Source of the DNA: VBDM01 sp963699535
Lineage (GTDB): Bacteria > Pseudomonadota > Gammaproteobacteria > Burkholderiales > SG8-39
DNA length: 64,000 nt
Assembly: GCA_963699535.1 (NCBI GenBank)
Contig: CAVOUJ010000021.1
Coordinates: 31,149-95,148 of the forward strand
Direction: 5' to 3'
The position numbers and the translations under genes were made by a program. Of this stretch, positions 50,780-61,571 are shown piece by piece; within the stretch, counting starts at the first letter, position 1, and each line of letters opens with the position of its first letter. Below the pieces are notes generated by a model. The model saw only the letters and a list, made by a program, of their open reading frames with translations. It was not told the origin of the DNA and made no database searches.

Positions 50780-53056
50780 ATGATCGCTCAGGAACTCGAA
50801 GTCAGTCTCCACATGGCGTTCGTGGAGGCCCGCCAGAAGCGGCACGAATTCATCACCGTCGAGCACTTGCTGCTCGCGCTGCTGGACAACCCGACAGCCG
50901 CCGAGGTATTGCGCGCCTGCGCCGCAAACCTCGATGAGCTGAGAAAGGCGCTCGCGGACTTCATCTCGGCGCACACGCCCACCGTCGCGGGCACCGAAGA
51001 GATCGACACCCAGCCGACGCTCGGCTTCCAGCGCGTCATCCAGCGCGCGATCCTGCACGTGCAGTCCTCGGGAAAGAAGGAAGTGACCGGCGCGAATGTC
51101 CTGGTCGCGATTTTCGGCGAGAAGGACTCGCACGCGGTGTATTTCCTGCACCAGCAGGGCGTAACGCGGCTGGATGTCGTCAATTACATCTCGCACGGAA
51201 TCACCAAGACGTCGGCGTCGAAGGAGGCCAAAGCGGCCGGCGAAGCCGAGCAGGAAGCCACCGAGGAGCAGCAGTCCGGCGGAGCGCTCGAAACCTACAC
51301 GCTCAACCTGAACGCGCAGGCTCTGGTGGGCAAGATCGACCCGCTCATCGGCCGCGAGCGCGAGATCGAGCGCGTCATCCAGACCTTGTGCCGCCGGCGC
51401 AAGAACAACCCCCTGCTCGTGGGCGAAGCCGGCGTCGGGAAGACCGCTATCGCGGAGGGGCTTGCGCGGCGCATCGTCGAGGGCCAGGTGCCCGAGATCC
51501 TCACGCGCTGCCAGGTGTACATGCTCGACATGGGCGCGCTGCTCGCCGGGACCAAGTACCGCGGCGACTTCGAGCAGCGGTTGAAGGCGGTGCTCAAGCA
51601 GCTGATCGACAACCCGAACGCCATTCTCTTTGTCGACGAGATCCACACGCTGATCGGCGCGGGCGCGGCGTCAGGCGGGACGCTGGACGCTTCGAACCTC
51701 CTGAAGCCCGCGCTGTCCTCCGGTGCGCTGAAATGCATAGGCGCGACGACCTACAACGAGTACCGCGGGGTCTTCGAGAAGGATCACGCGCTGTCGCGGC
51801 GCTTCCAGAAGATCGACGTCCTCGAGCCCTCGATCGAGGAAACCGTCGCGATCCTGCGCGGGCTGAAGTCCCGCTTCGAGGCGCACCACGGGATCAAGTA
51901 CAGCGGCAATGCACTCACGAGCGCCGCCGAGCTCTCTGCCCGCTACATCAACGACCGGCACCTGCCCGACAAGGCGATCGACGTGATCGACGAGGCGGGC
52001 GCCGCGCAGAAGATACTGCCCAAGTCCAAGCAGAAGAAGGTCGTCGGCAAGACCGAAATCGAGGAGATCATCGCCAAGATCGCGCGCATCCCGCCCGCTT
52101 CGGTGTCGCAGGACGACCGTGCCGCCCTCAAGAACCTCGACCGGGACTTGAAGGCCGTGGTGTTCGGACAGCACCAGGCGATCGACGCGCTGGTATCGGC
52201 GATCCGAACCGCGCGCTCGGGTCTTGCCAATCCGCAAAAGCCGATCGGCTGCTTCCTTTTTTCCGGGCCTACCGGCGTCGGCAAGACCGAGGTCGCCCGC
52301 CAGCTCGCCTACTGCATGGGAATCGAGCTGCACCGCTTCGACATGTCGGAATACATGGAGCGGCACGCCGTTTCGCGCCTGATCGGCGCGCCTCCCGGAT
52401 ACGTGGGCTTCGACCAGGGCGGCCTGCTCACGGAGGCCGTTACCAAGAAGCCCTACGCGGTGCTCCTGCTCGACGAGATCGAGAAGGCGCACCCGGACAT
52501 CTTCAACATCCTGCTCCAGGTGATGGATCACGGGACCCTCACCGACAACAACGGCAGGAAAGCCGATTTCAGGAACATCATCGTCGTCATGACGACCAAC
52601 GCCGGCGCCGAGGCGCTGAACCGGCCGGTCATGGGCTTCACCGCCAAGAAGGAGCCGGGTGACGAGGGCGTTGAGATCAAGCGGCTGTTTTCTCCGGAAT
52701 TCAGGAACCGGCTCGACGCGACCATCTCGTTCAAGTCGCTCGACCACGACATCATCCTTCGCGTGGTGGACAAGTTCCTCATGCAGCTCGAGGCGCAGCT
52801 CCACGAGAAGAAGGTCGAAGCGATTTTCACCGAGGCCCTGCGCGAGTACCTCGCCAAGCACGGCTTCGATCCGCTGATGGGCGCACGGCCGATGTCGCGG
52901 CTGATCCAGGACACGATACGCCGCGCGCTGGCGGACGAGCTGCTCTTCGGCAAGCTTGCCAACGGCGGCAAGGTCACGGTGGACATCGACGAGAGCGGCA
53001 AGATTGCGCTCAAGTTCTCCGAAGAGAAGGTACCCGAGCCAGCGCCGGAAGCCTAG
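50780..53056 (+). CDS. clpA: ATP-dependent Clp protease ATP-binding subunit ClpA
   Basis: A 758-residue two-ring AAA unfoldase. The N-domain starts MIAQELEVSLHMAFVEARQK. The first ATPase has LLVGEAGVGKTAIAEGLA and ILFVDEIHTLIGAGAASGG; the second has FSGPTGVGKTEVARQLA and VLLLDEIEKAHPDIFNILLQ. The ClpP-binding loop region (IDATISF side) follows. The ATG at 50780 is the family start; the open frame begins earlier inside clpS. It is uninterrupted through 2.3 kb. Confidence 0.97.
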   Translation: MIAQELEVSLHMAFVEARQKRHEFITVEHLLLALLDNPTAAEVLRACAANLDELRKALADFISAHTPTVAGTEEIDTQPTLGFQRVIQRAILHVQSSGKKEVTGANVLVAIFGEKDSHAVYFLHQQGVTRLDVVNYISHGITKTSASKEAKAAGEAEQEATEEQQSGGALETYTLNLNAQALVGKIDPLIGREREIERVIQTLCRRRKNNPLLVGEAGVGKTAIAEGLARRIVEGQVPEILTRCQVYMLDMGALLAGTKYRGDFEQRLKAVLKQLIDNPNAILFVDEIHTLIGAGAASGGTLDASNLLKPALSSGALKCIGATTYNEYRGVFEKDHALSRRFQKIDVLEPSIEETVAILRGLKSRFEAHHGIKYSGNALTSAAELSARYINDRHLPDKAIDVIDEAGAAQKILPKSKQKKVVGKTEIEEIIAKIARIPPASVSQDDRAALKNLDRDLKAVVFGQHQAIDALVSAIRTARSGLANPQKPIGCFLFSGPTGVGKTEVARQLAYCMGIELHRFDMSEYMERHAVSRLIGAPPGYVGFDQGGLLTEAVTKKPYAVLLLDEIEKAHPDIFNILLQVMDHGTLTDNNGRKADFRNIIVVMTTNAGAEALNRPVMGFTAKKEPGDEGVEIKRLFSPEFRNRLDATISFKSLDHDIILRVVDKFLMQLEAQLHEKKVEAIFTEALREYLAKHGFDPLMGARPMSRLIQDTIRRALADELLFGKLANGGKVTVDIDESGKIALKFSEEKVPEPAPEA

Positions 53057-53105
53057 AGAAGCAACGGCGGGCGCGTTTCGTTTCATCGCCGCACACCTCC
53101 GCCCC

Positions 53106-53134
53106 TTGACAGTCCATCGGGTCGGACGGAAACT
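53106..53134 (+). promoter_or_regulatory. Possible sigma-70 promoter of fccAB
   Basis: A perfect TTGACA (53106-53111) is followed after 17 bases by GAAACT, a weak -10. It lies between the clpA stop and the fccA start and about 35 bases before the ATG, with a strong GGAGGAGG ribosome site further down. Confidence 0.4.
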
Positions 53135-53168
53135 CGGACCCGAAAGAAAAACACCCGGAGGAGGCTCC

Positions 53169-53483
53169 ATGAGTCGAGCATTGATCGCTGTCGCGTTGGT
53201 CACAGGCGCGGCCGCCGCCTCGCCCGTTTCGGCACAGGGCGCAGATCCGAACCTCGGCCGCAATCTGGCCGCCGCCTGCGCCAATTGCCACGGGACCAAC
53301 GGCGTGAGTCAGGGCGGATTTCCGAGCCTGGCTGGCCAGCCAAGATCCCAACTCGTTCGGCTGATGCAGGAGTTCAGGGCCGGCAAGCGCCCGGCGACGA
53401 TCATGCACCAGATCTCCAAGGGCTACACCGACGAGCAGATGGAAGCGCTCGCCGCGTATTTCTCGGCGCAGAAAGCGAAGTAA
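53169..53483 (+). CDS. fccA: Monoheme cytochrome c, sulfide dehydrogenase subunit (FccA/SoxE type)
   Basis: A 104-residue periplasmic class I cytochrome c. The signal peptide (LIAVALVTGAAAASPVSA) precedes the heme site CANCHG at 37-42, and the distal Met is likely in the ATIMHQISKGYTDEQM segment. It is the electron acceptor of the flavoprotein encoded 10 bases downstream. It has one heme, unlike the diheme subunit of purple sulfur bacteria. GGAGGAGG precedes the ATG. Confidence 0.88.
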   Translation: MSRALIAVALVTGAAAASPVSAQGADPNLGRNLAAACANCHGTNGVSQGGFPSLAGQPRSQLVRLMQEFRAGKRPATIMHQISKGYTDEQMEALAAYFSAQKAK

Positions 53484-53493
53484 AGGGGGACCC

Positions 53494-54789
53494 ATGAACC
53501 GATTCGATCGACGCAAGTTCCTCAAGGCCTCCGGCGCCGCAGCGATGGGCGCATCGGCCACGTCACTCTTTCCAGGCTGTGCGACGGAGCCCGAAGCGCC
53601 GTCCAAGCCGGTCGGGCGGGTCATCGTCATAGGCGCGGGCTTCGGCGGCGCGACCGCCGCCAAGTACCTGGGCATGTGGAGCCAGGGTGCGATCGAGGTT
53701 TTCCTGATCGAGCGCGGCACCGAATTCGTCTCCTGCCCCACGTCGAACCTGGTATTGGGCGGCAGCAAGAAGATCGGCGACCTGACGCGCAGCTATGCCA
53801 AGCTGCGCGACTACGGGGTGCACGTGCTCCGCGACGAGGCCACGGAGATCAACGTCGCGAAGAAACGCGTCGTCCTCAAGCGCATCCAGGACCTGTCGTA
53901 CGACCGGCTGATCGTTTCGCCGGGCGTCGAGCTGATGCACGACCAGATCCAGGGCTACGACGCCGAAGCCCAGAAGCGGGTTCTTCACGCCTGGAAGGCG
54001 GGCCCCGAGACGGTGGCGCTGCGGCAGCAACTCGAAGCCATGCCCGACGGCGGGGTCTACGTTCTATCGGTTCCCCGGGCGCCGTACCGCTGCCCGCCGG
54101 GCCCGTACGAGCGCGCCTGCCAGGTCGCGTCCTACTTCAAGCAGGCGAAACCCCGCTCCAAGGTCCTGATCCTCGACGCCAACGAGGACGTCATATCCAA
54201 GGGAGCGCTGTTCAAGGCGGCCTGGAAGGATCTCTACGGAGGCATCGTCGAATACCGCGGCAACAGCGAGGTGAAGGCGGTGGACGCGCGCGGTGGCGCC
54301 GTCAGGACGGACTTCGACACGATCAAGGGCGATGTGCTCAACGTTCTTCCACCGATGCGCGCGGGCGACATCGCCCGCTCCGCGGGCCTCCTGACCGGGA
54401 ATACCCGCTGGTGCGGGGTCGACTGGCTCACGATGGAGTCGCTCGCGCAAAAGGGAATCCACGTCCTCGGCGACTCGACGCTCTCGGCGCCGGCGATGCC
54501 CAAGTCGGGCCACATGGCGAACAACCACGCCAAGATCGCGGCGGCCGCGATCGTCGAGCTCATGAACGGCCGCGCGCCCAATCCGCAGCCGGTCATCGCC
54601 AATACCTGCTACAGCTTCGTCAGCGACAAGGAAGTGATCCACGTCGCCTCGGTGCACCGCTACGATCCGGCGCAGAAGACGCTGACCGTCGTCCCGGGAG
54701 CGAGCGGCGTGTCCTCGGCCCGCAGCGAGATCGAAGGCGGATACGGCTGGGCGTGGGCGCAGAATATCTGGGCGGATATGCTGGGCTAA
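53494..54789 (+). CDS. fccB: Flavocytochrome c sulfide dehydrogenase, flavoprotein subunit
   Basis: A 431-residue periplasmic FAD protein oxidising sulfide to sulfur. A Tat signal (RRKFLKASG, residues 6-14) is followed by the FAD fold RVIVIGAGFGGATAAKYLG (about 42-60). The redox-active Cys are in YRCPPGPYERA (about 200) and TRWCGVDW (about 307), and the Cys in VSCPTSN (about 81) is near the FAD attachment region. The C-terminal flavin-binding domain (CYSFVSDKEVIHVASVHRY) is complete. The last codons form half of a perfect inverted repeat centred on the stop. Confidence 0.93.
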   Translation: MNRFDRRKFLKASGAAAMGASATSLFPGCATEPEAPSKPVGRVIVIGAGFGGATAAKYLGMWSQGAIEVFLIERGTEFVSCPTSNLVLGGSKKIGDLTRSYAKLRDYGVHVLRDEATEINVAKKRVVLKRIQDLSYDRLIVSPGVELMHDQIQGYDAEAQKRVLHAWKAGPETVALRQQLEAMPDGGVYVLSVPRAPYRCPPGPYERACQVASYFKQAKPRSKVLILDANEDVISKGALFKAAWKDLYGGIVEYRGNSEVKAVDARGGAVRTDFDTIKGDVLNVLPPMRAGDIARSAGLLTGNTRWCGVDWLTMESLAQKGIHVLGDSTLSAPAMPKSGHMANNHAKIAAAAIVELMNGRAPNPQPVIANTCYSFVSDKEVIHVASVHRYDPAQKTLTVVPGASGVSSARSEIEGGYGWAWAQNIWADMLG

Positions 54790-54802
54790 GCCCAGCATAT
54801 CC
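54774..54802. repeat. Perfect 13-bp inverted repeat whose loop is the fccB stop codon
   Basis: GGATATGCTGGGC, then TAA, then GCCCAGCATATCC. The left arm encodes the last residues of fccB, the loop is exactly its stop codon, and the right arm is the full reverse complement. It is not followed by a T-run. It could be a terminator-like or mRNA-protecting hairpin, or a by-product of the assembly break about 200 bases on. Confidence 0.85.
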
Positions 54803-54883
54803 CGCCTAGCTTTCTGAAAGTTACGAACCCCCAACGCCCCGCACCGCGCAAGCGATGCCCTCTTCCTCCGTCCCGATTCCGCG

Positions 54884-55007
54884 CTAGCCTGGTAGCGGCA
54901 CGCGCACGCTGCGCTCGCGCCAGCGCTTGCGGCCTGCTTCCGAGAGCGCCGCGGTTCTGAAACCGAGCGCAGTTCCGCGCTTCCAGAAGGCCTTTTGCGG
55001 CCGCCTA
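54884..55007 (-). pseudogene. C-terminal fragment of an unrecognised gene, cut at the junction
   Basis: A minus-strand frame codes about 38 residues, including KAFWKRGTALGFRTAALSEA and a basic end (SVRVPLPG), with a TAG at 54884-54886. It looks coding but has no N-terminus; upstream the frame runs into a TAG at about 55,008, at the boundary to the addA region. It probably belongs to the betaproteobacterial side. The family is not recognised. Confidence 0.4.
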
Positions 55008-55021
55008 TTCTATACCATCGC

Positions 55022-58000
55022 TCAGTCGGCCACCATGGCCCTGCAGACTGCCGCCACCGGACAGCGCTCGCACTCCTGCCCCTGTCCGCCGCGGAAAACT
55101 GCCCTGCCGGAGCCCGCTGAAGGCTCCGATCAACTCCCTCTCCAGGCGAGAGACGTCTGCGGCGTCGTACTTGACGGTCACCAGCTCGCTCGGGTCCTCC
55201 AGGAAGAGAAGCTCCATCTGCACGGCCGGCGCCCCGGCGCGAAGCGCCGCCAACCCGTACACGGCGCACTGCAGCGCGTACGGCTCTGCCACCTCGGCGA
55301 CCGGGCGTCCGCGCAGCGCGTTGGTCTTGTAGTCGGTCACCAGCCAACACTCGGGCTCGCGGCACAACAGGTCCATGATGCCCGACACCACCGTGCCCCC
55401 CACGGCGATAGAAGAAGGGAGCCTCCCGCGCGGCCGAGTCGAGTCCCAGCCGGCTCGGCCACCGGCGAGTCCCACACCGCCAAGGTGAGCGCTACCGCCC
55501 GCTCGAGCTCCTGCGCCGACAGCCGCATGCCGAGCTGCGCGTGCGCGCCGCACTGCCGCCGCGCGCACCGCCTCGGCGTCCGGACGCAGGCTGCTCACGG
55601 CCAGCTGCTCCAGCAGCCGGTGCACCAGGATGCCCACGTCACGGCCTGCATGCTCCTCTTCGGCATCGAGCAGGGGCTCGCGTGACGAAGTCGAGGTCGG
55701 CGTCGCCCTCGGTCGAGACCTCGCCGGCCATGGTCACGACCCAGCACAGCGCTCGAGATAGAACTGCCGCGGGCACCGCTGGTAGGCGGCGAGCGCCGAG
55801 AAACTCAGCCGGTGGGAAGCGCTGCCGCCGAGCGGCAGCTCCAAGAAGCGCGGAGGACCGGGCTCGGGAGCGCCGCCGGCGCCGCCGGGCCACAGCCGCA
55901 CTCGGGCTCCGGCGCGCCTGCCCGCGTCTTCGCGCCGCGCGAGCGCCGCCGCTGGCGCCGACCCCCACCACCACCGCCGAGAGCCCCTCTACAGCAGGAC
56001 AGCCTCGCCGCTCGCGGGAAAGCGCCGCGAGCCCCAGGGCAGCCACGATGCGGCCGATGCGGCTGCCCTCCAGGGCATCCTTGGCGGGACGAGCGCCCAC
56101 CAGCACCAGCCGTTCCTGCGCCCTGGTCATGGCGACATAGAGCAGCCGCACGTCCTCTTCTTGCTCCCTGCGCCACTTCCTCGGCGGCGATCTCCGCGGC
56201 CGGGCCCCAGCAGAGGTCGTGCGCTTCGTAGGTGTGGTTGCGGTAGCCCTTGAGGAACACCCCCACCCGACCGTCGCTGCCCGACCGCGAAGGTGGAGGT
56301 CTCCGGGCGATGTGCGTCCGCCCCCAGCCCGGCCAGCACGACCACCGGGAACTCCAGCCCCTTGGCCTGGTGCACGGTCATCACCCGCACGACGTCGTCG
56401 CCCTCGCCCAAGGTGGGCGCGCTCCCCTCCCGGTCGCTCACCTGCCCGGTCGACTTGACCACCGACACGAACGCGGCCAAGTCGGGCCCGCTGGCCAGTT
56501 CGAACTCCTCGGCCAGCCGCATGAGCTTGCGCACGTTGGCGAAGCGCCGGCCGCCCTCCGGCGCCGCCAGCAGGCACAGGTCGTACGAGAAGGCGCTGAT
56601 GGCGTCGTCGATGAGTCGAGCCAGCCCCGGCCGGCCCACCCGGGTCTGATCTGCCGCCAGCCTCTCGCACGAACAGCGCGAGCGCCTCCCGGTCGGCCGC
56701 GTGTCGAGAGCCTCCACCTGCCTTGCCGCGCACCACTTCCCACAGCGACCTGGCCCTGCGCTGCTGCGCCTCTCTCTGCCCAGCAGGTACAGCCCGTCGT
56801 CGGACAGGCCCACCAGCGGCGACCGGAGCACGGTCACCAGCGCCAGGTCGTCGTGGGGATTGAGCAGCAGACGCAAGCAGACAGATGACGTCGGTGACTT
56901 CCTCTTGCGTGTAGTAGCCCTTGCCGCGCACCAGAGTACACCTCGACGCCCTGGGCCTCCAGCGCGTCCTGGTAGCAGCTCGACCTGGGTCTGGGTGGGC
57001 AGCAGGACGACGATGTCTCGCTGCCGCCAACCCTCCTGGTCGAGCAGCCCGCGCACGTGAGCGGCCAACGCTTCGGCCTCCGCCTGCTGCATGGGCACCA
57101 GACGCCCGTCGCCTTCGCCCTCGCGCCGCCGCTCGGCCACCAGTACCTCCACGCGCGGCGGCCGGCGCCGCCCGCGCCGCCGGCGCGCCCGCCGGGCAGC
57201 ACGGGCACCCGGTCGGGGTCGGCCGCCAAGCAGCGCGAACTCCTCGCCGAAGAAACTCTCGTGGGAGAACAAGCTGTTGATGAAGTCCAGGATCTCCGGG
57301 GCGCTGCGGTAGTTGACGTCGAGCCGGTGCAGTCCGCCGGGCTGCCCCCTGCCCTCGCCGGAGGCGAGCGCCGCCCGGCGCTTCTTGAACACCTCCACGT
57401 CGGCCCCGCGAAAGCGATAGATGCTCTGCCGCTCGTCCCCCACCATGAGCACCCGGTCCGCCCCCAGACCCGCGAGGATGGCGCACTGCAGCTCGTTGGT
57501 GTCCTGGAACTCGTCCACCAGCAGGAACGACCCGCGCAGGGCCCGACGCCCTGCCCTGGGGTGACTGCGCGAGCACGCCCTGGCCTTCAGCTCCAGGTCG
57601 GCGAAGTCGACCAGTCCGTGCTCGTGCCTTGCGGGCCGTGTAGCGGCGATGGAACTCCGCCAGCAGCGCGTTGACCACGTCCACCAGCGGCCTCAGCTTC
57701 GTCCTCCGCCAAGCGCGCACCGGTAGGCCGTCAGCGCCGCCCGCACCGGCTCGAAGTGCTCCTCCATGCCGCGAGTCCGCCGGCTGGGGAAGAAGCCGGC
57801 GCTGGCACGCAGCGCCGCGTCGCCCTCGCGCTCCGCCCGCGGGCTCCCTCCAGCCAGTCCAGGCACTCCCTCAGCTTGTCGAGGTCGTCGGCCAGGGAGG
57901 CCGACGGTTTCGGGTGCAGCCAGGCCCGCCGCCAGCGCCTGCCGCACCGCCTCCGCCAGACGCGCCCGCGCATCCCGCTGCGGACTGCCGGCGGGCATGC

Positions 58001-58550
58001 GGTGATCTGAGGCTCGTCCTGCCCCAGCCCTCTCAGCCGGTCGTAGAGAGCCACCACCTCCTTGCAGAGGTTCTTGCCCTGCGCCGCCAGGACCTCCAAG
58101 CGCGGTCTCGTCGGCCCGCTCGACCACCGCTTCCCACGCCTTGCCGATCACCTCCCTCTTGACCAACTCGGCCGCCTCGGCCTCCAGCACCGCGCACGCG
58201 GGGTCGACCCCCACGGCCAGGGCCTGGTCTTTCACCAACCGGCGGCACAGGGAGTCGATGGTGCCCACGCGCCGCGGAATCCAGAGCACGGGCCAGGTCG
58301 GGCCGTCCGCAGGCCTCCAGCGCCTCGCGCACGCGCGAGGCCAGTTCGGCGCCGGCCTTGCGGGTGAAGGTCACCGCCACCAGCCGCTCGACCGGCAGCT
58401 GCTCCTCCACAAGCGCCTTGACCACCGCGGCCACCAGCAGCCTGCGTCTTGCCGCTGCCGGCCGCGGCGGCCACCAGCACCTGCGGCCGCGCGTCTGCTG
58501 ACCGCCGCCTCCTGGCCTGGCGAGAGACCCATGTCGCTCACGTCGCTCAC
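55022..58550 (-). CDS. addA: AddA-type UvrD helicase/Fe-S nuclease, heavily frame-broken
   Basis: About 1,170 residues spread over three frames with at least ten breaks. In order it has a Q-motif-like LSPGQEAAVSRRAA, Walker A AAAAGSGKT (about 58,460), GTIDSLCRRLVKDQ, DEFQDTNELQ (about 57,515), GDERQSIYRFRGADV, TVHQAKGLEFPVVVL and LYVAMTRAQERLVLVG. The C-terminal nuclease has SALAAYQRCPRQFYLERC (about 55,780), LVTDYKTNALRG (about 55,330) and ECERCPVAAVC (C-x2-C-x5-C, about 55,050), an Fe-S staple. It unwinds and resects double-strand breaks with AddB. The GTG at 58550 overlaps the addB stop (GTGA) and has GGGAGG upstream. Style and neighbours look actinobacterial. Confidence 0.85.
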
Positions 58551-61500
58551 GGCCTGTGCCCTCCCCTGCCGAGACGCGGCACGCCGGAGCGAGGTCACAC
58601 CAGACCGGACAGACCCGATCCGTCTTGGGCGCGATGACGCCCGGCGCGCATGCCCTCCGCCGCTGTCTCGCGCGACCTCCAGCACCTCGTCGGCCAGCGC
58701 CCGCCACCCGGTCTCGTCCAGGGCACGGCACTTGCCCGCCCGGGCTCCCAGGAGCCCCTCGCGCCCGGCGTCCACGACGCCCGACAGCGCACCCTCGGAC
58801 AACGAGACGTAGGCCCCGCCCACCACACCGGCGCCCCTGCCGTTCAGCCTCGCAAGGCCAGCAGGTACAGCGGCAACTGCAGGCCCTCCGCCGTGCCGAT
58901 GGCCGAAGGTGACGGGATGCCGCCGCTCTTGTAGTCGAGCACGAAACGCCCCTGACCGTCGGGGGTGCCATCGATGCGGTCGATGCGCCCGCGGACGCGC
59001 AGACCGCCGACGTCGACCCCCTCCGTGGCCCCCACCTTGACCTCGGCCGTCTCGAACACCAGCGCGCCCCCCGACGCCGCTTCGCCTGGAACAGCCGCTG
59101 CGCCATGCTCCGCAGCTTGAAGGCCGCCACCCGCCGCTCGGCCGCTGAGCCGGGACAGTCGGGTCCTTCGACCTCCTGCTCGATGAGAGCATCCGCCCGC
59201 TTCTGCGCTTCCGCCACGCCTTCGGCGAGTCAGCGGCAGCAGACCGTCCTCGCTGCAGGGAGCGGTAGCACCGGCTGAGGACGCCGTGGATGAGATCGCC
59301 CAGCACCCGTCCGTCAAGTTCGGTCTCCAGCTCCTCCCTGCCGACCACCCGCTCCACGAACCAAGCGAAGGGACAGCCGGCGTACGACTCCAGCGCCGAG
59401 GGGCTGAAGCAATCCAGGGACTCCAACTCGGCCAGCACCTCCGGCGCCGTCGAGACGGTTGGGGACGCGGCGCCACGAGGGGACCGCGATACCCTCGACC
59501 CCAGACCGCGCGACCACCCGCGGCGCAGGCCCTCAGGTAGTGGCGCAGCGACGGTGCCGACTGGCCGAGAAGACCTGGTCGGCCAGCGTCCGCCACTCGT
59601 GCCCGTCTCGTCCCGCGCCCAGGAGGGTCTTGGCTTCTGTCCAGAAACGCGAGGGTACGGCCTCGCCCCCGTCGTCCTCAGCGTCTCGCGCGCTCAGGTA
59701 CAGCAGGCGCCACGCTCTCGTGGCGGCACCCACGAAGAGCGCCCGGTCTCCCTCGGGGTCTGACGGCAGCAGCCCGCCTGCCAGCCGGTCGAGACCGGCC
59801 CGCTGCATCGGCACTGAGCAGCGAGGGTACGTCCGGCAGACCCGGGAACTCCCCCTCGACCAGCCCCAGCACGAACACCGCGTCGAACCTGCGCGCCCTC
59901 GCCCGCTTCGCACTGACGATCTGCACCGCACCTGGGTCGGTCTGTGCAGGTGCCGGCACCCCTGCCTGCGCAAGCAGGCGCAGAGCCACCTGCGGATCCG
60001 TCTCACGAGGCGAGGCTCGCCATCGCCGCCAGAGCGGCCTGCAGAGCCTTGAAGGCCCGAGCGTCGGCCTCCAGCTCAAGGCTGCCTACCGCCATGCCCT
60101 TGGCGCTCGCCAGCAGCATGCGCTGGGCCAGGACCCGGCCGGCCACCAGGTCGCAGTTCCGCCGCGTGGGCGTCCCGGGCACGCGCCTCACCAGCGCCTT
60201 GACCGGCTCCAAAGCCTCCACCGTCCGACGGTCGGCCAGCAAGCACAGCGCCCCGGCGCCGCGGAGCGACACCCTGCCTGTAGCGAGTCTCAAGGTCGCA
60301 GACGTCCTCAGCCGCGGCCCCGCTGTACGGGCTCCGCAGGAACGAGAGGAGCGCGTCGGCGTCATCCGTGGCCACGCCCCTGAGCAGCCTGCAGGAAGGC
60401 GTAGCCCAGACCCGTCTCTCCCAGCCGCTCAGCTGGCGTCCGTCTGATAGGGGATGCCGCACGAGGCGAACACGTCGCCCAGCAGCCGCCCCCACGTCCG
60501 CACCTGCCTGCACGACCACGGCGATGCCTCCAGGGTCGAAGCCCGCCCTGATGAGCTGCGCCACCTGCTCCGCCACCGACATCGCCTCGGCCCGGCGACC
60601 CGAGGAGAGCAGAAACCGCACCCCCTCGCCCTCCTTCTGCGCCGGAGGGTCCGACGAGGGCAGCCTCACCGCTCAGGAGGAAGCGCTCCAGGTGGGCGAT
60701 GGCCGCGCGACGCGTACGCCCGCGTGCGCGGGCTGACGTCCACGATCTCGTCAGCGCGTGCTCGATCCACCACTCCGCCTCCCCCGGGGCGCACAGCCCG
60801 ACACCGCGCTCGCGTTCGTGGTTCAGGGTGACCAGGACCTCGGTCTCGCGCGAGAGCCTCTGCACCAGCGCCCTCTGGCCCCGGGTGAACGACGTGAACC
60901 CGCAGAAGGCGACGGGCCTGCCGCCACCCTTCGGCCGCGGCCAGTGGCCGCCTGCACCGCCATGGCCTGGTCGGTGAGCCCCAGACGCTCGCAGCGCCGC
61001 CTGGTACGCGGTCAGCAGACGCTGCACGTCGCGCGCCAGAGGCGGCCGACGTCCGGCTCCGCAGCCGCCCAACGTTCCAGGAGCTCGCCTGACTTCGGCG
61101 GCCGGTCTGCCGCTCTCACCCAGTTCCTGCAGCAGCCTGTCCGCGGCGCTGCCCACGCCCGGCAGATGCGCCACCGGCCCCAGCGCCTCCAGCGGCACCG
61201 ACCGCAAAGCCTCCGCGACCAGCAGGGTGCGCTCGAACTCCCCGACAAGACGGGCCGGGCCGGCCCAGGACCGAGCTCGCACCAGTCCCGTGAAAGTGAG
61301 AGCCGGGCGACTGCCCCACCAGCCCGCCCATGCGCCGCGCCATCTCGGCCGACATGTCCTCGAGCGTCCGGAGCCGTGGGCATGACGATGAGCGGCCTCT
61401 GCTCCAGCCGCTCCTGCCACCACTCCAGCGCGAGGCCCCTCTTGCCCGAGTTGGGAGGGCCGAGTACCAGGGTGATGCCGCTTTGGGTCGCTGCGCTCAT
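58547..61500 (-). CDS. addB: AddB-type PD-(D/E)XK nuclease subunit, heavily frame-broken
   Basis: About 980 residues in several frames. It begins SGITLVLGPPNSGKRGLALE, a P-loop of inactive-helicase type, with ATG at 61500. The C-terminal nuclease has CFSPSALESYAGCPFAWFVE (about 59,410), LDGRVLGDLIHGVL and RFVLDYKSGG (about 58,940, the D and the DxK of the fold). Near the end is CPVWCDLAPAC (about 58,600), the Cys group of an Fe-S staple. Partner of AddA; the two genes overlap by 4 bases. The middle part is too broken to place domains. The order addB-addA and both Fe-S nucleases fit AddAB, not AdnAB. Confidence 0.8.
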
Positions 61501-61571
61501 GTAGAGCCCATTGTAGAGCCCCGCCCGGACAGACGCTGACCGCCCCGGCCGTTGTGCGCTAGTCTTACGGC

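Noticed and set aside
54997..55004. NotI site as proof of a cloning junction
   Set aside because: GCGGCCGC is expected now and then in DNA of this GC content; no vector sequence is visible, so it is only noted.
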